Shown here: positions 1 to 7,086 of the stretch, piece by piece | Position numbering within the stretch: position 1 is the stretch's first letter | Layout: each line of letters starts with the position of its first letter | Source of the DNA: Fidelibacterota bacterium | GTDB lineage: Bacteria > Fidelibacterota > Fidelibacteria > Fidelibacterales > Fidelibacteraceae | DNA: 13,639 nt | Direction: 5' to 3' | Assembly (NCBI GenBank): GCA_030620575.1 | Contig: JAUXEL010000035.1 | Span: 1-13,639, forward strand | Position numbers and translations under genes: made by a program | Notes under the pieces: model-generated | Database searches by the model: none | Seen by the model: the letters and a program-made list of their open reading frames with translations, nothing else | Told to the model about the DNA's origin: nothing

Positions 1-16
1 CCGGCAGGCAAGTTCA

Positions 17-119
17 CCGATATTCATCGGCACAGGCAGGGTGACGCGAGGGGTGGTTTTGCGCTCCGGCCTGACAGGCCCCGAATGTTCGGGGCCAACT
101 GGCCCCGATTAATTCGGGG
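17..119. repeat. Cluster of short GC-rich palindromes
   Basis: Five short inverted repeats lie almost end to end: 17-30 (CCGAT/ATCGG arms), 68-80 (GGCCTG/CAGGCC), 79-94 (CCCCGAA/TTCGGGG), 93-104 (GGCC/GGCC around AACT) and 103-119 (CCCCGA and TCGGGG ends). They are much richer in G+C than the A/T-rich sequence that follows. A GAAATGAC motif (131-138), the core of a dispersed element seen in many environmental bacterial genomes, comes just after. No convincing gene overlaps them. They look like a mosaic of dispersed palindromic elements; a structured RNA is an alternative. Confidence 0.55.
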
Positions 120-225
120 AAGACTGTTCGAAATGACATCAAAAAAACTATTGATAGCATGCGATTCCCATTTTTTAATCTGTTTCACACAACGGGTCAT
201 TATTTTTAAAATAATTTTATGAATT

Positions 226-259
226 AAAAAAGAGTTGAAGTCTCTATTTTTCAACTCTT
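226..259 (-). terminator. Intrinsic terminator of the ispG operon
   Basis: On the minus strand a perfect 10-base-pair stem (arms 250-259 and 230-239, core GAGTTGAA/TTCAACTC) with a 10-base loop is followed directly by a run of T. This is the layout of a Rho-independent terminator. It lies about 40 bases past the stop codon of the small membrane protein gene and so would end the ispG transcript. The 5' arm is made from the last unit of the adjoining heptamer tract. The stem is weak in G+C, so efficiency is uncertain. Confidence 0.7.
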
Positions 260-299
260 CATCTTTAATCTTTTTACTTTAATCTTTCATCTTGAATTA
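257..299 (-). repeat. Degenerate heptamer tract (AAGATTA type) at a stop codon
   Basis: Read on the minus strand, directly after the TAA stop at 299-297, an AAG triplet recurs every 7 bases for about six units, with unit sequences close to AAGATTA or AAGATGA. The same unit type follows dprA at 7211-7295 in the same orientation relative to the gene. It leads straight into the terminator stem. Confidence 0.7.
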
Positions 300-515
300 C
301 TCGTTTTTGTTTCTCTTATATAGAATGGAAGCCGGCAGTACGACCACATAGCCGATAGTTAAAATAATCGGACTTACATACAAGGAAAGAGCATCATAGG
401 TGTCTCCGAGAGCCATGACAATGTAACCGATAATAATGACAGCCAAACTTGCCAGAAAAATATATAAATTCACTTTTGTTAATCCCAATGATTGAAAAAA
501 TTCATTTGTTTTCAT
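297..515 (-). CDS. Small two-helix membrane protein, DUF3098-like
   Basis: This 72-residue protein has two hydrophobic segments, about residues 17-36 and 46-66, joined by a short polar stretch (GDTYD) and ended by a basic tail (KRNKNE). That predicts a small inner-membrane hairpin with both ends probably in the cytoplasm. The order of a first helix, a short Gly/Asp-containing loop, a Ser/Pro-Ile start to the second helix and a Lys-rich tail resembles the DUF3098 family known from Bacteroidetes, but this rests on remembered pattern only. A GAGGAC ribosome binding site lies 6 bases before the ATG. It follows ispG by 53 bases on the same strand and is probably co-transcribed, with a terminator behind it. 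Function unknown; nothing links it to isoprenoid synthesis except position. Confidence 0.75.
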   Translation of the reverse strand: MKTNEFFQSLGLTKVNLYIFLASLAVIIIGYIVMALGDTYDALSLYVSPIILTIGYVVVLPASILYKRNKNE

Positions 516-568
516 AAGAAAGTCCTCATTTTTATAATTTTACTTATTCTCTATGCAAGATGCAAGAT

Positions 569-1624
569 TTACCTTGATTTGATGATGTTTGTTAATCTGT
601 CAACAATGCCTTCTAAGGTAAGGGTATCTGTTTTGTTCCCATTCTCAAACAGAATGACATTCCCGTCCCCTGTTCCGGCAATACCCAAATCCGCTTCCCG
701 TGCTTCTCCGGGACCATTGACCACACAACCCATTACTGCGACAGTTACATCTTTTTTAATATTTTCTACGCGGGATTCCAGTTCGTTTGCTATTGCGGCA
801 ACATCGTAGGAACAGCGCCCGCAGGTTGGACAGCTGATAATTTTTACTCCATCGCGGCGCAGATTCAGTGTCTGTAAAATTTGTTTTGCTACTTTTATTT
901 CCTTGACGGGGTCTGCAGATAGCGATACCCGCAGGGTATCTCCAATACCATCTGCCAAGAGAGCACCGATCCCCATTGACGAACGGATGCTTCCTGACTG
1001 TTCCGTACCCGCTTCCGTTACACCGAGATGCAGCGGATAATCAAAGCGCTGCGAAAAAATCCGGTTGGCATTGATCATAGTTACAACATCAGATGCTTTG
1101 ATCGAAACAATAATATTCTTAAAATCCTGTTCTTCGCACAGACGGATATGACGTGCCGCACTTTCCACCAAGGCTTCAGGTACCGGATGTCCATATTTCT
1201 GAAGCAGATCTTTTTCTAAAGATCCTCCGTTCACTCCGATACGAATAGGAATATTGTAGGATGTACAGGCAGATAAAACCGCTTTAATACGTTTCTCAGA
1301 ACCAATGTTTCCGGGATTAATACGGATCTTATCCGCGCCGGCATTCAGCGAAGCTAAAGCAAGTTTGTAATCAAAATGAATATCTGCAACAAGCGGGATG
1401 GATATCCTTTTTTTTATCTCGGCAAAGGTGTTGACAGCTGCTGAATTGGGAACGGCCATTCGTACTAATTCACACCCTGCCGCTTCGAGACGGTGGATCT
1501 GTTCAATGCTTTTTTCAACATTATCCGGGGATGTATTGATCATGCTTTGGATCGATACAGGAGCATCTCCCCCGATATGGATATTGCCCACCTGAATTTT
1601 TTTTGTTTTTCTGCGTTTTATCAT
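569..1624 (-). CDS. ispG: IspG, 4-hydroxy-3-methylbut-2-enyl diphosphate synthase
   Basis: This cytosolic iron-sulfur enzyme of the MEP pathway reductively converts methylerythritol cyclodiphosphate to hydroxymethylbutenyl diphosphate, feeding isoprenoid, quinone and undecaprenyl-carrier synthesis. The 351-residue protein is full length for the short bacterial form. An N-terminal TIM-barrel part (to about residue 260) carries the conserved QSM, RINPGNIG and GVTEAG stretches. The C-terminal [4Fe-4S] part has ligands C265 and C268 (CPTCGR) and C300 (MGCVVNGPGE), with E307 as the expected fourth ligand; spacing matches the E. coli enzyme. An AGGATA ribosome binding site precedes the ATG by 4 bases. 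It is divergent from the lipoprotein gene and probably in an operon with the small membrane protein behind it. Identification is secure. Confidence 0.97.
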   Translation of the reverse strand: MIKRRKTKKIQVGNIHIGGDAPVSIQSMINTSPDNVEKSIEQIHRLEAAGCELVRMAVPNSAAVNTFAEIKKRISIPLVADIHFDYKLALASLNAGADKIRINPGNIGSEKRIKAVLSACTSYNIPIRIGVNGGSLEKDLLQKYGHPVPEALVESAARHIRLCEEQDFKNIIVSIKASDVVTMINANRIFSQRFDYPLHLGVTEAGTEQSGSIRSSMGIGALLADGIGDTLRVSLSADPVKEIKVAKQILQTLNLRRDGVKIISCPTCGRCSYDVAAIANELESRVENIKKDVTVAVMGCVVNGPGEAREADLGIAGTGDGNVILFENGNKTDTLTLEGIVDRLTNIIKSR

Positions 1625-1703
1625 GATATCCTGTCATTCTCTTTTAAAATATAATCATTTTCCTGAAAATATTCCTTGTTTTATTTTTGGAAAAATAAAT
1701 AAA

Positions 1704-1732
1704 TTGTAAATGATTCCATAAACTTATATTTT
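1704..1732 (+). promoter_or_regulatory. Possible promoter of the lipoprotein gene
   Basis: In the divergent gap between ispG and the lipoprotein gene, TTGTAA (1704-1709) and TATTTT (1727-1732) are separated by 17 bases, each matching 4 of 6 bases of the sigma-70 consensus. This would give a leader of about 55 bases before the AAGGGG ribosome binding site (1782-1787). The gap is A/T-rich, so chance matches are likely. No clear counterpart for ispG was found. Confidence 0.25.
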
Positions 1733-1792
1733 GCAGGGTAAATAAAAAATAAGTCTTGGTCCGATCATGAAAATAAAAATTAAGGGGAAATT

Positions 1793-4342
1793 ATGAAATA
1801 TTCGTCAATAATTTTGATCCTCCTGAGCGTTTTTGCTCTTTTTTCCTGTTCCATCGAAAGTATGTTTGAACAACCCACGGTTGAGATCACGGGTTATACG
1901 CTGAAAGGCCTCCCGGCTGATACCGCTTTTCTTGATATTGATATGACCGTTTTAAACAACGATCACCGTCAAGTTCATGTTGCCGATGTGGATTATTCGA
2001 TTGTCCTGGAAGGTATTACTTTGCCTGACCAGACTGCCATTATCAATCAGGATATGTACCCGGATTCTTCTATGAATCTGACACTGCCGCTGTCTATGGT
2101 TACCTCTGATGCAGTCAAGATATTGGCAAAGCTGGATGCCGGTGAAGAACTTGATTATTCGGTTACCGGACTTTTTCATGTTGACGACCCTGTCTTCAAT
2201 TTATTTGATCTCCCGCTCAATATCTCCGGAACAGCTACCGTGGATGCCGGTTATGAAGATTTTTATGAAATGCCCACCGTTACTGTCGGTGAGATCAGTG
2301 GAAATTTCACTGCAAATGGTGCCGATTCCTATATTTTCGATTTTGAGGTCTCCTGTTTAGTGGAAAACAGGGACAGTCGAGGCGTTACCATTGATGAGGT
2401 GGAATATATTGTCTATATCGAAGGCATTCCTTCCGAAACACATCTTTACTCCGAAAGCTATTCGACAGATTTCGTGATCGAAGGTAACGGTTCGGATTCA
2501 CTTACTTTGCCTATTGTGTTGACTTTAGATGCAACAAGCGGAGCACAATTGGCTGCAGCCATTGACGATGGAACGATCGATTACACCGTTGAAGGTATTT
2601 TTCATGCCACAGAAGTTGACAGCATTGAAAGTGATTTCACTCTGCCAATGTATATCACCGGAAATATGACCGCTGATATATTTTCAACTCTTTTTGTACA
2701 ACCCACGGTTGAAGTCACCGGTTACACATTGAAAGAACTTCCCGGCGATACGACTTATCTTGAAATTGATATGGTTCTTACGAATAATGATACAAGAACT
2801 GCACTTATAGCCGATGTAGAATACCAAGTAGTGATCGAAGATATTACAGCCTTAGAAGAACAAGTTGATATTAATCAAAGTATCGGAGCAATACCGCTTG
2901 AATTGACCCTTCCCCTCACCCTCTTGACCGCTGATGCAGTACAAATTCTGGCTAAATTGGATGCCGGCGAGGAACTGGCTTATAAAGTAACCGGAACCTT
3001 CCATATTGATGATCCGGTTTTAGAAGCATTTAACCTCCCTATCGATATTGAAGGCATAGCCAGCGTTGAGGTCGGTTATGAGGAATTTTACGAACAACCC
3101 GATATTGAACTCTTGAACATAAAAGGTGATTTTACCGAAGATGATCAGGGAAACTATGTTTTCAATTTCGATGTTACGTGTATGATACATAATATGGACA
3201 CAAGAAGCGTCACGCTGAATGAGATCGAGTATGTTGTTAATATTGAAGGACTGCCTTCCGAAACACAACATTATTCCGATAGCTACAGCAATCCTTTTAC
3301 TATTGCTGCAAGCGGTTCAGATTCCTTAAGTCTGCCGGTCGTACTGACCTTGGACGAAACTACCGGTGCTCAACTTGCCCGGGCTATTAAAGACGGAACA
3401 ATTGATTATTCGGTTGAAGGTATCATTTCTATCATAGAAGTCAATGGTTCAGCTTTTGAATTCGCATTGCCCATTTACATCACAGGAAATACCTCAGCCG
3501 ATATTTTTGCCGCTCTCTTTGAACAACCTACGATCGAAGTCACCGGATACACACTCAAAGACCTCCCGGGTGATACCACCTACCTCGAAATTGATATGCT
3601 ATTGACCAATAATGATACCCGGACAGCTCGTATTTATGATGTTGAATATCAGGTAGTTGTCGAAGGTTATACCGCTCTGCCCGAACATGTTATTGTTGAT
3701 CAGATCATCCCGGTAGATACGATTACCCTGACCTTGCCACTGACTTTCCTTACCGCCGATGCCGTTGTGTTCCTGTCCAAACTGGATGAAGGCGAATCAC
3801 TGGATTATGTTGTGACCGGAACCTTTCATATCGATGATCCGGTCCTGGAAGAATTTGATCTGCCCATTGATATTTCCGGAACCGCTATCATTGATGTGGG
3901 ATTTGAAGATTTTTACGATCAACCGGAAGTCACGGTCACTGCTATTGATGGCACATACCGGATCAATGGATTCACCTCCTACACTTTAGATTTTGATGTC
4001 GACTGCTCGGTTCATAATCTGGATTTACGGGAAGCGACCATTGACGAGGTTGAATACACCGTTACCATCGAAGGCGTAAAATCCAATAAACATTATTATT
4101 CGAATACTTATTCGACGAATTTTGTTATTGCAGGCAGCGCAACGGAATCTCTCACCCTGCCGGTTACTTTTAATATTGGTATCTCCGCGGGCGCCGCACT
4201 CGTTGCCGCCGTCGCGGACGGCACAGCCAGTTACATCGTTGAAGGCACCTTCCATGTCATCCTGGTCGATGGAACCGTCGCAGACTTCACTCTCCCGCTT
4301 TATATCACAGGAAGCGTACCGGCGACGATGGTGGCGGGATAA
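1793..4342 (+). CDS. Lipoprotein with six WHy/LEA2-like domains in three tandem units
   Basis: This 849-residue protein begins with a signal peptide (Lys at 2, hydrophobic 6-17) ending in the lipobox LFSC, so Cys19 should be lipidated; Ser20 follows, which does not suggest inner-membrane retention. The rest is three tandem units of 275-276 residues, each holding an A domain (starting near 27, 303 and 578) and a B domain (starting near 160, 435 and 710). Each domain has the LEA14/WHy pattern: N-x-D near the start, DVEY-x-V-x-IEG, a TLPL strand, a DY-x-VEG strand and a closing LP-x-x-I-x-G strand. Units 2 and 3 are the most alike. The protein is acidic, with few cysteines. WHy domains occur in desiccation and stress proteins and in envelope lipoproteins; here an outer-membrane or periplasmic structural role is inferred. 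AAGGGG lies 5 bases before the ATG. Domain family likely, function unknown. Confidence 0.9.
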   Translation: MKYSSIILILLSVFALFSCSIESMFEQPTVEITGYTLKGLPADTAFLDIDMTVLNNDHRQVHVADVDYSIVLEGITLPDQTAIINQDMYPDSSMNLTLPLSMVTSDAVKILAKLDAGEELDYSVTGLFHVDDPVFNLFDLPLNISGTATVDAGYEDFYEMPTVTVGEISGNFTANGADSYIFDFEVSCLVENRDSRGVTIDEVEYIVYIEGIPSETHLYSESYSTDFVIEGNGSDSLTLPIVLTLDATSGAQLAAAIDDGTIDYTVEGIFHATEVDSIESDFTLPMYITGNMTADIFSTLFVQPTVEVTGYTLKELPGDTTYLEIDMVLTNNDTRTALIADVEYQVVIEDITALEEQVDINQSIGAIPLELTLPLTLLTADAVQILAKLDAGEELAYKVTGTFHIDDPVLEAFNLPIDIEGIASVEVGYEEFYEQPDIELLNIKGDFTEDDQGNYVFNFDVTCMIHNMDTRSVTLNEIEYVVNIEGLPSETQHYSDSYSNPFTIAASGSDSLSLPVVLTLDETTGAQLARAIKDGTIDYSVEGIISIIEVNGSAFEFALPIYITGNTSADIFAALFEQPTIEVTGYTLKDLPGDTTYLEIDMLLTNNDTRTARIYDVEYQVVVEGYTALPEHVIVDQIIPVDTITLTLPLTFLTADAVVFLSKLDEGESLDYVVTGTFHIDDPVLEEFDLPIDISGTAIIDVGFEDFYDQPEVTVTAIDGTYRINGFTSYTLDFDVDCSVHNLDLREATIDEVEYTVTIEGVKSNKHYYSNTYSTNFVIAGSATESLTLPVTFNIGISAGAALVAAVADGTASYIVEGTFHVILVDGTVADFTLPLYITGSVPATMVAG

Positions 4343-4372
4343 TTGACAATTGATAATTGACAGTTGACAATT
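4340..4372 (+). repeat. Heptamer tract (AATTGAC type) starting in a stop codon
   Basis: Four to five units of period 7 (AATTGAC, AATTGAT, AATTGAC, AGTTGAC, AATTCGA). The lipoprotein stop codon TAA (4340-4342) is the first part of the tract. The same unit type ends the ASCH gene at 7072-7107. The unit holds the near-palindrome CAATTG and repeats the hexamer TTGACA at 4343, 4357 and 4364. Confidence 0.8.
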
Positions 4373-4400
4373 CGAAATTTTTATGTAAAAGGAGTAAGCC

Positions 4401-4634
4401 ATGAAGCAATTAAAATTAAAAACATCCATCCTGATCGCATCGATCTATGGGGCGGTATTTTATGGAGCTATGATGTTCATCAATAAAGTTGTTTGGACTT
4501 TCGGGCCAATGTATAAAGATGCAGCACACGCATATAAAATTTGGGAAGCATGGACGTCCTTGGTCCTGGGTATGATTGCTATTCTGCTTTTTGGTTTTCT
4601 AGTATATAAAACCGATTGGAAGAAGAAACGATGA
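4401..4634 (+). CDS. Small two-helix membrane protein, family not recognised
   Basis: This 77-residue protein has a basic start (MKQLKLK), a first hydrophobic segment at about 8-27, a polar and aromatic middle (WTFGPMYKDAAHAYKIWEAW), a second hydrophobic segment at about 53-69 and a basic tail (TDWKKKR). Positive ends suggest both termini are cytoplasmic with the aromatic-rich loop outside. A strong ribosome binding site, AAAAGGAG, sits 6 bases before the ATG, which supports a real gene. It lies 58 bases after the lipoprotein gene on the same strand and may share its transcript. The stop codon overlaps a 7-base-period tract. It is the last gene before the accessory stretch. I do not recognise the family. 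Confidence 0.72.
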   Translation: MKQLKLKTSILIASIYGAVFYGAMMFINKVVWTFGPMYKDAAHAYKIWEAWTSLVLGMIAILLFGFLVYKTDWKKKR

Positions 4635-4658
4635 ACTATGAATGATGGATGATAAGTG
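4631..4658 (+). repeat. Heptamer tract (ATGAATG type) overlapping a stop codon
   Basis: Four consecutive units of period 7 (ATGAACT, ATGAATG, ATGGATG, ATAAGTG). The first unit contains the TGA stop of the small membrane protein gene (4632-4634). Short and degenerate, but the phase and position match the other stop-codon tracts. The remaining sequence to 4826 is A/T-rich with no gene or clear structure. Confidence 0.5.
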
Positions 4659-4826
4659 CCCCATAAGAAGTAGATTTAGAGCAGTAAACAAAAACAACAG
4701 AGATCTATACGCATGTTAGCTCACATAATTTCAATAAAATTACACATATACTTACTATACGGCAGGATAAATATACTTTACCAGAATAAATATAAAGAAA
4801 ATAAACGTAATACATATACATAGACG

Positions 4827-6217
4827 TTATGCAAAATTACTAAACAAAAATACTTAACTAAATAAAAAGAGAGTAATTATGAATATATCAAATCGTGTAG
4901 GACAAATTACAAAATCTGCAATTCACGAAATGACAAGATTGTCAAAACAATATAATGACGTGGCTTTTTTATCGTGGGCAAAACCAACGTCGGGTACACC
5001 AAAACATATTAATGATGCAGTAATTTCGGCAATAGAAAAAGGATTAACCAGCGGATATTCTCAAAGCGAAGGATTACCTGAATTAAGAGAAGAAATTGTT
5101 AAAAAACTTAAACGTGACAACAATATTATTGCAAAGCCTAAAGAATTATTGGTTACGGTTGGAGCAATTGAAGGACTTATGACTTCGGTTATGAGTGTTA
5201 TTGATCCGGGCGATGAAGTTATCTTACCCACTCCTACCTATTCTACACATATTACACAAGTAAGACTTGCATCGGGTAAACCTGTGTTTGTTCCGTTGCA
5301 AGAAGAAAATAATTATAAACTGGACATTGAAGCAATAAAAAATGTAATTACAAAAAAGACAAAAGCTATTTTGTATTGCAGTCCAAGCAATCCTACCGGA
5401 ACTGTTTTTTCAGAAAATGAATTGCGTGAATTGTCTAAAATAGCTTTGCAAAATAATTTGACGGTTATTACCGACGAAGCTTACGAATATTTTACTTTTG
5501 ACGGGAAAAAACATTTCAGCATTGCTTCAATTCCAGAATTAAAAAATAATGTTATTACAAATTACACTTTCACAAAAACTTATGCAATGACAGGCTGGCG
5601 AATAGGATATTTGCATGCTTCCGAACAAAATATTGCACAAATTAAAAAAGCACATATTCCATTTGCAATCTGTGCTCCGGTGGCTTCGCAATATGCATCT
5701 ATTGCAGCACTTAAAGGCAGTCAGGAATGCATTGAAAAATTTAAGTTAAGTTATTTAAAATCAAGAAACTTGATGTGCGAAAGATTAAACATGCTAGATT
5801 CTTATTTTCAATATGTTAAACCCGAAGGATCATACTTGATGTTTCCGAAAATTCTCGGAAAACAAGGAAAGAATTCATTAGATTTTTGCAAGAAGTTATT
5901 AGCAGAAGCAAAAGTTTCCACCACTCCGGGTGCAGCATTTGGTCCGACAGGAGAAAGCCATATCAGATTATCATTTTGTGTACCCGAAAACATAATAAAT
6001 AAAGCTTTTGATAGAATAGAAAAATTCTTGAATAAATAATTATGAAACGTTCATCGTAAAAAATAACCCAAAAAATATGAAGAATAACTTTGCATAACAC
6101 GCAATAAAAAACATAGGGTGGAAAGTGCTAAATTTGAACGAAATAACAACTAATAAACGGTATGAAATCTTGATAAGTAAGAGCTTCGAAATGCCCTACG
6201 TTTTTTATTGCCAACCG
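4827..6217 (+). mobile_element. Integron-type gene cassette carrying an aminotransferase gene
   Basis: The element opens after the G of GTTATGC (4826-4832) and closes at the G of GTTAATC (6217-6223), the G/TT cleavage points used in integrons. It holds one gene in the expected orientation and an attC-like site behind it (6092-6223). If circularised, the final CCG would join TTATGC, making an R' box GTTATGC exactly complementary to the R'' box GCATAAC at 6092-6098. The content is visibly more A/T-rich than the lipoprotein and dprA regions. No integrase gene, attI site or second clear attC is visible, so it may be a cassette at a secondary site or the remnant of an array. Confidence 0.62.
4879..6039 (+). 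CDS. Class I/II PLP-dependent aminotransferase
   Basis: This 386-residue protein of the aspartate-aminotransferase fold (fold type I) is full length. Visible landmarks are GYSQSEGLPELR (59-70), the NPTGT turn (171-175), DEAYEYF (199-205, with the Asp that contacts the PLP ring nitrogen and the Tyr that contacts the ring), the PLP-binding K233 in FTKTYAMTGWRIGY, R241 for the phosphate, and R363 (HIRLSF) for the substrate carboxylate. It resembles the aspartate/aromatic subgroup Igamma; the exact amino donor cannot be read from sequence. An AAGAGAG ribosome binding site lies 5 bases before the ATG. It is the only gene in the proposed cassette, and its A/T-rich codon use differs from the core genes, suggesting acquisition from another lineage. 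A biosynthetic or amino-acid-scavenging role is inferred. Confidence 0.93.
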   Translation: MNISNRVGQITKSAIHEMTRLSKQYNDVAFLSWAKPTSGTPKHINDAVISAIEKGLTSGYSQSEGLPELREEIVKKLKRDNNIIAKPKELLVTVGAIEGLMTSVMSVIDPGDEVILPTPTYSTHITQVRLASGKPVFVPLQEENNYKLDIEAIKNVITKKTKAILYCSPSNPTGTVFSENELRELSKIALQNNLTVITDEAYEYFTFDGKKHFSIASIPELKNNVITNYTFTKTYAMTGWRIGYLHASEQNIAQIKKAHIPFAICAPVASQYASIAALKGSQECIEKFKLSYLKSRNLMCERLNMLDSYFQYVKPEGSYLMFPKILGKQGKNSLDFCKKLLAEAKVSTTPGAAFGPTGESHIRLSFCVPENIINKAFDRIEKFLNK

Positions 6218-6223
6218 TTAATC
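6092..6223 (+). other. attC-like recombination site
   Basis: The layout is an R'' box GCATAAC (6092-6098), a long stem arm at 6101-6118, about 75 bases of variable centre, the matching arm at 6194-6211 and an R' box GTTAATC (6217-6223). The arms pair at 17 of 18 positions. Both R boxes differ by one base from RYYYAAC and GTTRRRY. Total length of about 130 bases is near that of the large attC sites of chromosomal integrons. The A/T-rich stem means folding strength should be calculated. Confidence 0.65.
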
Positions 6224-6291
6224 ATTAATCAATTGAGATCTCAAAGAAAATATATCGTCTATTTCAAGCCTCATATATTGTCGAAGCAGAA

Positions 6292-6666
6292 TTGTTAAAT
6301 CTTGACAATTTTCCTCCTTTAAAAAGAACTGTAGATGATCTTTTGACCAGTGACACTGAATTTTATGCATTTTGGGGAAATAATAAAATAGTCGCACTGG
6401 TTGAGATTAAGAACGATAGTGAATGTACAGATATACAAAGTTTGGTAGTACACCCTAAGTATTTTCGTCAGGGTTTGGGAATACAGTTAATTTCATTTAT
6501 CTTAGACTCACCGGATTCTGAAATATTCACAGTAGAAACAGGACTGGAAAATAAACCGGCTATACGATTGTATGAAAAATTAGGATTTCAGGAAGTTGAA
6601 CAATGGAAAACAACATCTGGTGTAAAAATAGTAAAATTCAAAAAAAACAAACACAATAAAAAATAA
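6292..6666 (+). CDS. GNAT family N-acetyltransferase, 5' end uncertain
   Basis: A GNAT-fold acetyltransferase would transfer acetyl from acetyl-CoA to an unknown amine. The acetyl-CoA loop is visible in VVHPKYFRQGLGIQL (Q-x-x-G-x-G type), followed by the conserved AIRLYEKLGF helix and strand near the C-terminus. The start used here is a TTG that leaves only 124 residues and removes the first strand and helix. The frame stays open back to 6229 and encodes plausible GNAT N-terminal sequence (KKIYRLFQASYIVEAE), which would give about 144 residues, but holds only ATT, ATC or ATA as possible starts. No ribosome binding site is visible at either point. It begins directly behind the attC-like site, so it may be a decayed second cassette or a gene whose start was lost. 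Its A/T-richness matches the aminotransferase gene. Confidence 0.72.
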   Translation: MLNLDNFPPLKRTVDDLLTSDTEFYAFWGNNKIVALVEIKNDSECTDIQSLVVHPKYFRQGLGIQLISFILDSPDSEIFTVETGLENKPAIRLYEKLGFQEVEQWKTTSGVKIVKFKKNKHNKK

Positions 6667-6702
6667 ACACCATTAGAACAGGTATTTATCCAAAGACACA
6701 CC

Positions 6703-7086
6703 ATGAACAAACTCAAACGCATGCAATTCTGGGGAAAAGATCAGGACGATGATTCTTTGATCATTGAGATCATGGAAGGCAAAAAGACCGCGACGGCTTG
6801 CAAAGCAGATGAATACCATCTATCCGAAGGTGAATTTGATGACGGAAACTGGCAGGTGGGTGATATCGTTGAGGTCTATGACCTGAGAGAAAAACTCCGT
6901 TGTAAGATCGAGATCACCGAGGTGTATAAGACCCCCTTCGGGAATTTTCCCGATAAGTTATGGAAAGAGGAAAATTGTTGCTCTGCAGAGCATTTCCGGG
7001 ATGCGCACAGATCATGCTGGCCGGAATACGATCTAAGAGATGATTTCGAAATGATGGCGACGCACTTTAAATTAATTGACAATTGA
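6703..7086 (+). CDS. ASCH domain-containing protein
   Basis: This 127-residue protein matches the ASCH fold, a PUA-like RNA-binding or RNA-processing domain. The signature GKKTATACK (26-34) corresponds to the conserved G-x-K-x-x-T motif. A DGNWQVGDIVEVYD strand pair and the C-terminal block CWPEYDLRDDFEMMATHF follow. Relatives include an E. coli amidohydrolase of acetylcytidine and ribonucleases, so a nucleic-acid or modified-nucleoside role is possible; the substrate here is unknown. No good ribosome binding site precedes the ATG. It follows the GNAT gene by 36 bases on the same strand. The last four residues (LIDN) and the TGA stop lie inside an AATTGAC-type heptamer tract, which may have replaced the original 3' end. 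G+C content is closer to the core genes than to the cassette. Confidence 0.85.
   Translation: MNKLKRMQFWGKDQDDDSLIIEIMEGKKTATACKADEYHLSEGEFDDGNWQVGDIVEVYDLREKLRCKIEITEVYKTPFGNFPDKLWKEENCCSAEHFRDAHRSCWPEYDLRDDFEMMATHFKLIDN

Noticed and set aside
24..254. Minus-strand open frame of 76 codons
   Set aside because: It runs through the terminator hairpin and the GC palindrome cluster, has no domain character, and its C-terminal half is just translated palindromes.
4340..4372. TTGACA hexamers as a certain promoter
   Set aside because: They arise from the repeat unit itself, and no good -10 hexamer is placed before the small membrane protein gene; kept only as a hypothesis.
4025..4429. Minus-strand open frame of 134 codons
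   Set aside because: It lies antisense to the end of the lipoprotein gene and crosses the AATTGAC tract; its N-terminal residues are translated heptamers.
4826..6098. Terminal inverted repeats of an insertion sequence
   Set aside because: No transposase is present and the enclosed gene is an aminotransferase; the downstream attC-like stem is better explained by a cassette, although a non-autonomous element is not fully excluded.
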